Shown in pieces: positions 46,690-57,150 of a stretch of DNA of 64,000 nt. The translations under genes were made by a program, and so were the position numbers. The DNA is from Ryuthela nishihirai (Eukaryota; Arthropoda; Arachnida; Araneae; Heptathelidae), in assembly GCA_038380435.1 (NCBI GenBank), contig JAWZYU010000034.1, positions 7,050,704 to 7,114,703 of the forward strand, read 5' to 3'. Each line of letters starts with the position of its first letter. Position 1 is the stretch's first letter. The notes beneath the pieces are model-generated. The model saw only the letters and a program-made list of their open reading frames with translations, had not been told where the DNA came from and searched no databases.

Positions 46690-48300
46690 CAGCAGTAGTC
46701 ACCCATCATTGCTGCCTTGGTATCTCTCCTTCATGGTTTGTATATCCTGGTGAAATCTTTCCCCTTGCTCATCACTGACAGCTCCTAAGTTCTTGGAAAC
46801 TCGAGATATGAGTGCAAGAAATGGATCTTCAAAGATATTTGGCAGCTAATATTTTTGTAGTTTTTGAGAAGATCTTGAATGAGCTGTTGGTAGTTTTCCT
46901 CTTTGTGATTCCCCAGAAAACTCTAGACCACAGATGTGAAGGATTCCCATGCAAGTGCACTCCTTTATATTAAGTTTTTATTCAAAGACAGTATCATTCA
47001 GTAGCTTCCTGATCTGAGGAACAAGATCCCTTCTTTGAGTTTGGCATCACTTAGTTTTGGAAAATTTTCCTTCAAGTGCAAAAACCTTTTACCAGTTTTG
47101 TCCACAGCCTTTGCAAAGTTTTTCATAAGCCCCAGTTTGATGTATATTGGTGGGAGCAGAACATCAGAGGAGTCAACTAGAGGCTTATACCTCACATTAC
47201 TCTTTCCAATAATAAAAACATCTCCTTTGGGCCAGTCTTTTGTTTTGTAGAGTTCCTTTCTGGCCCTACTGTCCCACAAACACAGAAAACAGCAAAATTT
47301 TGTGAAACCTCCTTGGAGCCTGAGCAAGAGAGATATGACTTTTTGGTCACCACATATTGTCTATTTAAACTGGTCATATTTTATAGCAGTGAGTATTTTT
47401 TCCATGCTTTCATAAGTTTCTTTCATTCCCACAGAGTTGTGCATAAAGGAAACCAAAAATGGAAATTTTTTGGTTTCCTTTATGCAAAAGAACAGCTTTT
47501 AAGCTGAATTATGATGAATCTCTAAATAGACGCCATTCCTTAGGGTCGTGAGTTGTTCCAATTTCTCCCATCAGCCCTGAAATATCTGTGCAGAAATACA
47601 AACCATCTTGCATCTCGTAATAAGCAGATAAAGCCAAATTTCTTTTTCTGAACAGAGAAACTCTGGTACCTTTGACCAGAAGATTCCACTCTTGAAATCT
47701 TGAATCTAAAACCTCAGCTTGTTGTTTGGAAAATCTTAGGTCTCAAACAAGATCATTTAGTTCATTTTGCTAAATCAGATGAAGCTTGTCTAACTTTTCA
47801 GGGGTGTATGTAGGATCAGAATCTGTATGTGCCTCAAAGTTTTCCTCTGATGAATGTGAATCCATCTCCTCCCAGTTGTTTGGAGGTTTTGTTATAGGAA
47901 GATCTTCTCCATGAGGAATTAGCCTTGCTGAAGGCACATTTAGATATTGTATTTTGCTTTTGTTCTATTTTGAAAAGCCTGACACTTTAGTTAAACAAAA
48001 ATAGCAATTATGCAAGTGACTAGTTGGCTCATGCCAAGCCATTGGAATTGCAAAGGGCATGGATTTTACTTTACCTTTCAACCATTCACTCAGGTCAACA
48101 AAGCACAAAATGCAGCACACATGTGGAGCCCATGTTTTATCCTAATCTCCAACATGACATCCAAAATACAAGTTATAGGCATTCTTTACAATCTCTGTCA
48201 AAGAACGACCCTGGGATTTTAAAATATAATTTCCACACACATAACAAAACTTATCTGGCACATTAACACATCTGTAACGCTGCCTTTGTGCCATTTAAAT
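46690..48300 (-). pseudogene. Relic of a dispersed transposase-like family, superfamily not assigned
   Basis: On the minus strand, broken frames give a consistent protein: SRFQEWNLLVKGTRVSLFRK, GLYFCTDISGLMGEIGTTHD, EWRLFRDSS, GGFTKFCCFLCLWDSRARKE, LLPPIYIKLGLMKNFAKAVD, then KLSDAKLKEGILF, GAVSDEQGERFHQDIQTM and ERYQG near 46715. From memory this series occurs in many near-identical uncharacterised proteins of spiders, aphids and hydra, which suggests a mobile family. I cannot name its superfamily or catalytic residues. The longest single open frame is 47327-46998. A perfect 20-base hairpin at 47440-47486 interrupts the conserved text. Several stops and shifts make it dead. Confidence 0.6.
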
Positions 48301-48715
48301 GCCAAAATTCACTTTTCAACGTACAGCACATGTTCCTTCTACAATGAAAACAAGAATGGCAGTCTGAGGTTAAGTTACTGTTACATGTTTTCTCCCACTT
48401 GGCAATCAGTGTTGCCAGCCACAAAATGTAAAATATCTAGTATCCTCCCAGTTGCCTGGAGGTGTTGGTATAGGAAGATGTTAATAGGAGTCAAAATGAT
48501 CAATAACATAAAAACGTGATGTGCTAGCCATTTTTTAAGACCAGATCTGAAATCTGCACCTGAAAAATAGTTAAAGGCAGCTACAATTGTTCATGTTATA
48601 AAAACCATGTAAACCAGTGAATTGATGTCAATAATGCTAAGACATTTTAACAAGATCCTTTTTTTAAAAAATAAGATGAAATAAATAAATATTGTTTAAA
48701 AATATCTCTTTTTAG
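48301..48715. other. Intron end before exon
   Basis: No feature apart from the acceptor TTTTTAG at 48709-48715. Confidence 0.4.
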
Positions 48716-48805
48716 GAATCACTTGCTGATTCACTGGAGGAGCTATGGATGTCGTACAATAATATTGAGAAACTGAAAACTGTTGCATCTCTGAAGAAAC
48801 TCAGA
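48716..48805 (+). CDS. DNAL1: DNAL1 exon, third leucine-rich repeat
   Basis: Thirty codons in phase 0: ESLADSLEELWMSYNNIEKL then KTVASLKKLR. Human DNAL1 has the LEELWISYNFIEKLKG core at this point, and the TLEELW motif is one of the most conserved parts of the protein. The acceptor is TTTAG and the donor GTAAGT at 48806. It joins GV from the previous exon to VLYMSNN in the next without a change of frame. Confidence 0.93.
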
Positions 48806-49276
48806 GTAAGTTCAATTCTATTGGTATTTGCTATCAGAGCCTCTAATTTAAAAAAAGACATTACTTAGATATATTTTTACGAACACAGTGCTAATATTAA
48901 ATTACAAATTTAATTCAGAAATTCACTGTTAAAATTTAAGACATTTTTTTCTCAGATTACAATAATTTTCACAGAGTTAGCTACAAGTTATCTCTTTTTG
49001 CCATCTGGCAAAAGAACCGAGCTTTTCTCATGTAGGCTGATGTTTTTAAGCACATGCTTACTACTTGTCACTTGCAAGTAAGTTCTCACCATGAGTACAG
49101 TTCTTGTTTTTTTTTTGAAACTGCTGGTGCACTCCTCCGTCTTTGAGCTGGCACTTGGCATCTGGTCTTTTGATGCTGTCAGCTGTTGATCTGTTAAGGT
49201 TGTTTAGTGGCACTTTCACTCCTTTGTTGTTTTGTGAGAGATACCAGTCTTGTTCCTTTTGGTTGTTATTAGACTG
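48806..49276. other. Intron start, nothing recognised
   Basis: No recognised feature. Confidence 0.4.
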
Positions 49277-50028
49277 TGTAATACTCCAAAATATATGTTA
49301 ACTTCTTCACTTTGGACCTTATGACTGATCCAAAAAATGCCAAATTACCCAATAACTCAGGTGCCAAACAATTAATCTTGCCAAATAAAGTTAAATATGG
49401 GTTCTCTAAAAATATATTAATCATTACTTAGTCAATAAGAAATCAATTCAAAAAGATTGTCACTTATTAAAGTTTAAATCTAATCAAAATCAATTATCCT
49501 GCTCAAGAAAAAGAAAATAGAAAAGTCAAAACTATTTTATGAAAGAAACAAAGTTTATTTCCAAAACAAAATTCAAGATTCACCATAGTGAAACTTCTAC
49601 ATCAAATTATATGAGCAACTGAATGCTCACTCAACAAAAATCTTCACTACATTCTCAAATCACAACTCCAACCTAACATCTCCAAAACTGACATCCTCTC
49701 AACTCTACATTCCTCTCTATTAACTCCATGACCTGTCACTTACTATACATGCAGTGTGCAACGACACATGTGTGTTGCACGCTGGGAAAGTACATTCGCA
49801 TAAACTTACGATTGTGTGTTCATGCTAGCTATAATGCAAGAGGGTGTGTGTCCTTCTGCGCATTAGCAGAATCAAAAAAACGGAGTTCCACATGCACAAC
49901 TCCTTTTTCAGACTTGGGCGAAGAAGAGTGATGATGCCAACTGAAGAAAATCCCCAAAATGATAAATATAATGTAAATAAAGTAAAACTAGTTAAGGAAA
50001 AGTAAACATGGATGGATAGACTATCACA
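49277..50028 (-). mobile_element. LTR-1 family, 3' LTR with polypurine tract
   Basis: On the minus strand the LTR starts TGTGATAGTC at 50028 and ends GGAGTATTACA at 49277. Just upstream (50029-50040) is GGAAGGGGGAGG, a polypurine tract that primes plus-strand synthesis, and some internal sequence to about 50095. So this is the 3' LTR of an element whose body is gone, unlike the solo copy at 44230. Confidence 0.78.
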
Positions 50029-50143
50029 CCTCCCCCTTCCAAAGGGAGTCAAAATTTGACCTAGCAGATTTTGATGAGCAATTTTGAATACAAGGACACT
50101 TCTTCTGTTATTTACAAATTATAAATAAAAAATAATAAATACC

Positions 50144-50332
50144 CCCTCAAGCAGCTGCTTGCCACAGAGGTCTGACAGGAGCCTGTCAGTTTATATGCCG
50201 CAGTAGGAGATCTGAGAGGATGGCAAGACCTCAGCAGAAAAACGACACACACATCCATGCCTAATTCCGGGGCTCGAACCCAGGTCCCTTAGATCAGTAG
50301 CCAAGCGTGCTAACCACTCGGCCACGGTGCTG
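50144..50332 (-). repeat. SINE-2 (tRNA-Ser-like), best copy
   Basis: The minus-strand head reads CACCGTGGCCGAGTGGTTAG (A box), GGCTACTGATC (anticodon loop CTACTGA) and GGTTCGAGCCC (perfect B box), like a serine tRNA. The body contains TGCTGAGGTCTTGCCATCC and ends GCAGCTGCTTGAGGGGGTAT. Flanks share an approximate AAAATAAT(A/G)AATA duplication (about 50129-50141 and 50338-50350). With intact A and B boxes this copy could still be transcribed by RNA polymerase III. Confidence 0.88.
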
Positions 50333-50522
50333 AACATAAAATAATGAATATATATATATATGCAAATTTAATTATACAAACTACTCTCACTTCAATACAA
50401 TCTTCCATCAAAACCAAAGGTACCTCTTCCCATTCCTCCTAACAATGTGTAAAAGGTTCATATTTGTAAATGCTTACCAATGGCTGTGGCAATTAACTGC
50501 ATACTAGCATTAATTGGCCTAA

Positions 50523-51694
50523 CAGGGCCCCACATCCTGAACGGGCCCCAGGCCAGGATCTTTGGCAGACCTCCCTACCTACCACTAAAGTTAAGGGCAG
50601 TGTGTTGCTCTACAGGATTTAGGATAAAATAAGGCAGTTTAAATGATGACACAAAAGTAATATATATATATTTATTAAAAAACTATATGGATTTACATAA
50701 TAATAACTTACAATAATATCAAAAATTATCTCAAAGCATATTTTCTAGCTTTGGTTGTTGCAAATTTTTCAATAACTTCAGTAAAATCAACTTGCTTAAC
50801 TAAATCATTTTCGATGCACAAAATTGCTAGATGATTAAGTCGACTTTGACTAGTGTGCTTCTTTGCCATGTTTTCAATGAATTTGCCAGTCTGCTGAATG
50901 ATCATTCAGCTGAAGAAACAGTAACTAGTACTGTACAAAACAGTTTAATGGCAAGGCAGATATTGTCAAATATACCTTGCAGTTTTTTGGCGTAAATTGC
51001 GTTCAGAAGTCTTAATCGGGCTTCTTTCAGTGCCGAAAACTGTCTTGTGAATACTTTTAAGGTGAAGGATTCCGTGCAATAAGTCTTCTGACAGATTTTT
51101 CTCATATGTATTTACAAGTTTTGCTGCTTTTGCAGTAAGTTGACCATCGTCCAAGTTCTGGAAGTTCAAAATGGGTGAGAATAATTCACATATAGTATCT
51201 GCTGCTTCAAATATTGTCTTTAAATCATTGATAATAAAATCCAATACTGGGTGAACTATGGAAATTCTGAAATCTTGTTCAGGTTCTATAGAAGTTTTTT
51301 CAGTTTTCAGGAAATTGTGAACTCAGAACATTTTAATTATGTTTGCAAATGTTAGCTTTAAATCAAAAAGCGATTGATTTTCTTTTTAAATGTATCAAAA
51401 CAGGCACTTATTGTCCATCAGCAAAAATGAATGGTGATAAATTACCATTCATTTTTAAATGAACAAACAAAAAAAGACAAAACAAAAAAGTCAGTATGAT
51501 GAGAGGATAATGTAATGTGCCTAATAAAATAATTAATTTTAGTTGGATGAACAAAACAAAAGTCAATATTTTATAAAGTTGCTTTTTGTCTTCTATTCAT
51601 CTCACTTAGCTGGCTGACCCTCCACCTGGCCCCCCCCCTAATCCTGGGCCCCCAGGCTAGGGTCAGCCCCCCCCCCCCCCCTGTGGGGGCCATG
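50523..51694 (-). mobile_element. hAT element, internally deleted
   Basis: The ends are CAGGGCCCCAC and, inverted, CATGGCCCCCAC, flanked by TGGCCTAA (50515-50522) and CGGCCTAA (51695-51702). At 1172 bp it contains only the C-terminal part of a transposase on the minus strand (50742-51320). C-runs near 51629 and 51667 belong to its end. Confidence 0.82.
50742..51320 (-). pseudogene. ZMYM1-like hAT transposase, C-terminal remnant
   Basis: The minus-strand reading TEKTSIEPEQDFRISIVHPV then LDFIINDLKTIFEAADTICE matches the helical middle of ZMYM1-like (DUF4371-type) hAT transposases. A frame change leads to LFCTVLVTVSSAE, the remains of the VTVSSAERSFS dimerisation motif. The end is HTSQSRLNHLAILCIENDLV then a stop after ATTKARKYALR. 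The N-terminal and catalytic parts are missing. Three frames are needed, so it is inactive. Confidence 0.75.
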
Positions 51695-51699
51695 CGGCC

Positions 51700-53300
51700 T
51701 AACTAGTATCACATTCTGATACATTCCAAAAGTTGCATACTCCTAAATGTACACAAAGCTTGTTAATACCTCCTGTCCTGTCCTGAAAAAATGTAATTAC
51801 ATCAAATTCTGCTCTTTCACAGAATATAAATACAGGTGCATCAAGTGGGTACATAATATTTGCTTATTCCCCTAACAACAATCAAATACACAAAATTTAA
51901 TCTTCTTTCGTGCTTACAAAGAAAAACGAGTATTTGTCCTCCTTTAAATCATCCTAACTTCAATTAAATATGTGAAGCTAATAATTTCATTTTACAAACA
52001 AGCAAGCGTGTAATCATCTGCTAAAACTTTACCTAAACACAATAAATCACGATCTAGCTGAAATAAAAATAGCATTAATTACTTCCCCTCAGTGATCTTT
52101 ATGTCCCCCTCCCAGAGGAGTTTTGCTAGTGACTGTGTCTGTCACTAGGTTGGGGACAGCTCAAAAAGGGTACATAAACTTCAAGACATCATGGTCAGCT
52201 CATATATGTGCAAACAAATGCTGCAAATGTCATCCCAATACCTGCGCATCATCCAATGTGTCAATATCACTGATGATACCGAACAAATTTAGATACATAT
52301 ACATTGTATCTAAGAGTTAAGGAATGCTGTATCAATAATTTATCATATATGATGCTAACATTTCATCATCATCATTTTACATAAGAACAATCAGTTTCAA
52401 TTCCAAAATATACTTCAAATACAAAAATTATACTTCAAAATATGATTTATATAATCACTGTATATTAAATTCTCTTTCATTCTCATCATTTACATCCATA
52501 TACATTTTTATAATTCTAAATTCCTTAATTTTAACTTACAACACTCAATTCAGCTTTCAGTCAGCTAAAACGAAAAAAATTTACAGCAAATTCATAAATA
52601 CTTTTGAAATCATTTAATATGATATACAATTGTTTATGGTTGAACTAGAACTTCAGATGAACCAGAATACATAAAGAATCTAATTACTTCACATTATAAA
52701 CTCAAGCTATGAACTTTGAATAATAAATTCACTTTTCCGAAAACAATTATCGAAACTCTAAAGTTTCAGCATGAAATTAAAACATTTCAAACTCTCTCTC
52801 TAAGTATAAACATCAATAAATATTCTTCAATTGTCTCCATCTTCATCTATTCCGGAAAAAAGAAAATAAACATCATGAACTATTAGTGCCACAGTAGAAG
52901 AATAATAATATACCTAAATTTGCATTGCTGGCACTCCATTGATATAAATTATCATCCAGTCATTTCCTGAAGACTTCATTCCCATGCTGATCGATAAGCT
53001 AGGTGTAGGTGCTTCTGAAGATATCACTTGTGATGCCATCTACCCTATGCTGACTGCTACATTGATGGTTGTTGCTCTGCAGGCTATCATCATCTTGTTG
53101 ATATCTTGCTACGTGCTTGGCTTTGAAGAGCCTGGTTTTGTGCTTTCCAGGGTAATTGCTGTCTGCTTCTATATGATGCTTCAACAGTAGAAAATTTCTT
53201 AACTTGTTAAATTCGTCAGGATTATTTGCACTCAAAACAATTTCTGGGATGCTTGGTTTATTATCATCTAGTAATTCATTATTTTCCTTTAAAACAGGTA
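51700..53300. other. Retroelement-related relic with a 108-bp direct repeat
   Basis: The text at about 51930-52033 recurs at 53300-53402 (GTCCTCCTTTAAATCATCCT to CATCTGCTAAAACTTTACC). The second copy is the end of the protease-region frame at 53360-53677, so the first is a displaced piece of the same element. Minus frame 53235-52999 (FNKLRNFLLLKHHIEADSNY) looks like a worn gag part. The rest is AT-rich. Confidence 0.4.
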
Positions 53301-53359
53301 TTGGTCCTCCTTTAAATCATCCTAACTACAATCAAATATGCAAAGCTTATAATTTCATT

Positions 53360-54006
53360 TTACAAACAAGCGGGCATGTAATCATCTGCTAAAACTTTAC
53401 CGTTAAAATCAATACCTTTCTCATTATCAACTTGCTCTGCATCTTCAACTTTTTTCTCTAAATCTACATTAATTAAACTGATAGGAAATTTTACAGTTTC
53501 TTCTTGAACACATTGCTTTGGATTACAAGATAAATTCAAAAGTCCACTGAACTGCTGCTGCAATTTCAATTCAAAATTTTCATTAATTTTATTTAAAACT
53601 TTCTCATGTATACATGAAATATCAGCTCCTGTATTGTTGCGATCTATGAATTCTGTTTTTCCTTGACAAAGCTTCACAAAAGGTAATTCTTGAATAATAT
53701 GTGTACCAACAGTGGCAAGTCTTAATTTATGAGAGAGTTTTTCTTGAGGAACTTTGACCTTTTGCTACAAGGATCCTAATGGAAGTTTCCCGAATTGTCA
53801 CTTTTTCTGTAGCAATAGTGCTCTGCATGCTCTAATCGGCCACAAAAATTACATTTGAAAGTTTCTCTATTATTCGTAGCAAACGTTTTTGGTCTAGTTT
53901 CATTGTTTGAAGCTTGATGCTTCTTTTGTTCTGCATCATTGTAGGCATGTTCGGTGCAAATTGTCTGGATTGTGCAACTTCCTGTCATGTATGAGTCGTT
54001 TTGCAA
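53360..54006 (-). pseudogene. LTR-retrotransposon gag zinc knuckle and protease remnant
   Basis: Frame 54006-53776 contains a zinc knuckle, CNFC-x4-H-x4-C, followed by charged residues, as at the C-terminal end of a retrotransposon gag. Frame 53677-53360 starts with KTEFIDRNNTGADISCIHEK, the active-site region of an aspartic protease where the expected D-T-G is N-T-G. The order gag then protease is that of Ty3/gypsy-type elements. The two frames are separated by a stop, and reverse transcriptase is absent. It is inactive by loss of the catalytic Asp and by truncation. Confidence 0.6.
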
Positions 54007-54957
54007 GACTCAACCTCTTATCACTGCTTTAGTGAGGAATTCATCTGTCGTGCCCACGTTTGTTTCAAAATGTGGACACGACTGTTGGTGCAGAAGGCCT
54101 CAGATGCCATTGTTTCCACTACTAACGCCAACCCACCTCGCCTCCACTTTGGTGCCCAACTTGACCGGAAGAGAGCATTGCCAGCGGCATGGACCCCATA
54201 CAGCGTGGTCCAGTGCTCCCCAGATAGCGAATGATATGTGGCCGCCAAAGTAAACAACTCTTGTCTGATGTGCTGAAGATCCACACCTCGACTCACCCTA
54301 GCCAATGAGAAGCACCCGCGCACAGTTTCGGGTGACCTCCACCAGGGAGCCGGAGGAGAATATAAAACTGAGAGGACACGATTTATCACCCCTTCTTTAG
54401 TCGAAAATTCTTGTCTCTGAGAGGAAAGAGAAAGAGGTGGCGAGTCATCCCCAGCAAAATAGTGTGGCTGAGCAGCGACTGTACAATAGCGATGCCTTCT
54501 GTGATCCATCTACATAGAACGTGGTAGGGTCAAAGTTCTTTCTGGTTTGGTAAATCTTTTCCCCAACTGTGCTTGTGTAAGGTTGCACTGCTTATCGTCA
54601 TCGCCCCCAGATGAGATCAACAGACCATTTAGGTCTATTCTCCCTTTGAGTATTGGATCGAGCAATTAACTCTAAGTTGGCTTAGGCTGCTACTCCAAGT
54701 CCCTTCAAATAGAAAGAGGCCGCGCTAGAGGCACTTGCCTGATATTGTCAGAAGTTTTCATACTTAAATGTGACTCGTTTAAAAATGATCTGTTTAATAA
54801 ATCCTGTTATCTGTTATTATGATTCATCTTAATGCTTTGTGACTATCAATATGTGTCTAACGAAGTAAGTAGTGATCCTAGAGTCTGCCTCAATTTGGCA
54901 ATAAGAATAAAGGATACGACCACTAGTACGAATTCCAAGATCTGGGGTGGAACAACA
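54000..54957 (+). mobile_element. LTR-retrotransposon 3' end: integrase tail and LTR
   Basis: The plus frame 54001-54234 ends DRKRALPAAWTPYSVVQCSP, which resembles the GPY/F module at the C-terminus of gypsy-type integrases. GC-rich sequence follows with a TATA box (TATAAAA at 54361), a polyadenylation signal (AATAAA at 54796-54801) and an end near GGTGGAACAACA (54957), as in an LTR. Exact LTR borders were not found. A minus frame of 162 codons over the same bases is a shadow. It faces away from the gag remnant on its left. Confidence 0.5.
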
Positions 54958-55086
54958 TTATATATGCATATCACTCTATAATCCTCCCCCCATGACACAT
55001 CCTTTGTTGATTTAATGCCATTTTTGCAGAGCTAATTTGAGTAAAGTTGAAATTGAAGTTACGTTTCTTACTTCTAACAACTCTCT

Positions 55087-55449
55087 TCAAGGCAATGCTA
55101 ACTGGGACATAATGCAGTTTATTAGGTCAGTTTCAGTGGCATCAGCATCGTACAGCTGATATAACTCTACTTGCAAAATCAATTTAGATTTGCAGAGTAT
55201 TCTCCAACAGGTGTTTCCACCAAGCATTTCAGAATTGGCATATACACCTGCAACTTTGCATGGTTGTTGAAGCATGTACTTGTGAAGGACAGTAAATGTT
55301 TTGTTGAGGTAAGTGCAATGGTTTTTGTTCCACAGATGTATGTCAAGAACTTTTTGAATGCCCCTTGTAATAGATGGTATAACTTCATTAAATAATGCAA
55401 GTAAATGTTGTAATTCAGTACTAGATCCCAGCAAAATTGAAAAAATCAT
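55087..55449 (-). other. Open frame of 120 codons, unknown
   Basis: An uninterrupted minus frame is unusually long for this AT-rich intron, with an even amino-acid mix (KVLDIHLWNKNHCTYLNKTF, GVYANSEMLGGNTC). No family is recognised. It may be part of an old mobile element or chance. Confidence 0.2.
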
Positions 55450-55930
55450 CTATATAATGTTGATATAGTATTTGTTCAAATGAACACGTTGTTAAAATAG
55501 AATTCTGAATATGCTACAACACAGTGTGTCATTGAGTCAGCTAAATCTTTTGTAAGGGGCAGATTCCCCCCCCCCCCCCTCCTTTCCTATCGATGGAACA
55601 CAAAATAATGCTTCTTGGTACAACCATTCCCATGATGTTTGGAACTGGGCTTCCCAAGATTTCTGGTGGCAAGAGGGAACTGATGCTACTGAACTGTACA
55701 GTTGTGGCAGCAGGTGATTGGTGAGGTCATCAGACAGGTAGACACTAGCTGCCACCACAGAACTTTGAAGGAGAGAAAGAGTGCTTTTCTCTCTCTGTGT
55801 GATTCATACAGCAGTCAATCAGGGACTGCTGTGAGACTCTCATTTTTTGTGTTTTTCAATATATGTAATTTGTGAATACAAAATTTAATGTGTGTGTGTG
55901 TATATATATATATCTTTTATTTTATTTCTA
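55450..55930. other. Non-coding intron sequence
   Basis: A C-run at 55567-55580 and a (TG)n(TA)n tract near 55888-55912. No gene. Confidence 0.4.
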
Positions 55931-56033
55931 TTGTTATACTATAACTATAGTTTTATCTATCTATACAAGGGGTACGCCAGTTACATACACATTTCCAGGG
56001 GGTACATGAAGCATAAATGGTTGAGAACCACTG
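55931..56033. repeat. Truncated copy of the hAT MITE at 8185-8381
   Basis: It matches the last half of that element (ATTGTTATACTATAACTATA to GGTTGAGAACCACTG) and is cut off at the left inside a (TA)n tract. Confidence 0.75.
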
Positions 56034-56950
56034 GTCTATACCATGTTAGTCAGGCTCACTAGTGGGTGGAATTGAGGGGAATACAAATAATCAGTCGTTT
56101 GGCATATAGCCCTGTCTGGTGAAGCTATCTGTAAACAGTTTGTCTTGAAACTGTCTTCCAAATGGCTGCTGAAAGCTCCAGAGAGAGTTGCTTGGTTGAC
56201 ATTACCTTATGACATTGGCTGTTAGTGCAAGATATCTGTCATCCTGTGCTGTTGTCACACTTGAACAACCTTACTCATCTACTATGTTATTATCTAGTTG
56301 TTGGAACCAACTCAAACCCTTGAAAACTCAGATTGGGGATATTTAGTTCTATAAACATTGATCTGGGATCAACTACTCTTAACACACCAATTGTTCTACC
56401 ATGTGTAAAAGCACACATATGACATGTCTGGGCCATACAGTTGTTAGGAAATGTACCAAAATGAACATAATATTTACTCAACAAAAAATCAGAAGAATCA
56501 GATCAGGCAGAATCAGAGCCAGCATTGCACCTCAAGATTTGCTTCTTGAATCATGTATGCAAATTATTTCCAATCAGGTGATTTTTGGGAGGCATACAAC
56601 CTTGTATATATTCTATTTCATTGATACAAGAAATATAATGTTAATAATATCAGTTGTTTGTGAGATATTTAACAGTTTGTGAATTACACTTAACTTTTGT
56701 ACACTAGTATGTATTTGAAAATAATCTGTGACAGTTATGTATTTAGAATAAATACTTCTGTCTTAGTAGTCAAGACGGGTGTAAGCAAGAGTTGTGTTAT
56801 GAAATTAGCTTAACTTATGGATTTAAATATGAGTGGCAAATATAGTTATTTTTGGATAGCTATAATTTCAGTTGAGAGCTAGGAAGATGCAGAACTGCCA
56901 TTGAAATAAGTATATTAAAAAATTAGATTTTACACAGTGATATTAAATAA
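56034..56950. other. Non-coding intron sequence
   Basis: No recognised feature. Confidence 0.35.
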
Positions 56951-57150
56951 TGCTGTCCCATAGATCAGTGGTTATTGCACTTGGTTACTGATCAAAGAAA
57001 CCAGTGTTTGATCCTTGGGTAAGACATGGATGTTTGTGATGTTTTTCTGCTGAGGTCCCACCATCCTTACAAACCTTCTCACTATGGTGTATAAACTAAC
57101 AGGTTCCTGTCAGACCTCTGGCAAGCAGCTGCTTGATGGGGTATTTATTT
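56951..57150 (+). repeat. SINE-2 (tRNA-Ser-like), plus strand
   Basis: A worn tRNA head (ATCAGTGGTTATTGCACTTG) and B box (GTTTGATCC) are followed by TTTCTGCTGAGGTCCCACCA and the 3' end GCAGCTGCTTGATGGGGTAT. Confidence 0.78.

Noticed and set aside
54021..54509. 162-codon minus-strand frame
   Set aside because: It overlaps LTR signals (TATA box, GC-rich leader) read on the plus strand and has no recognisable domain.
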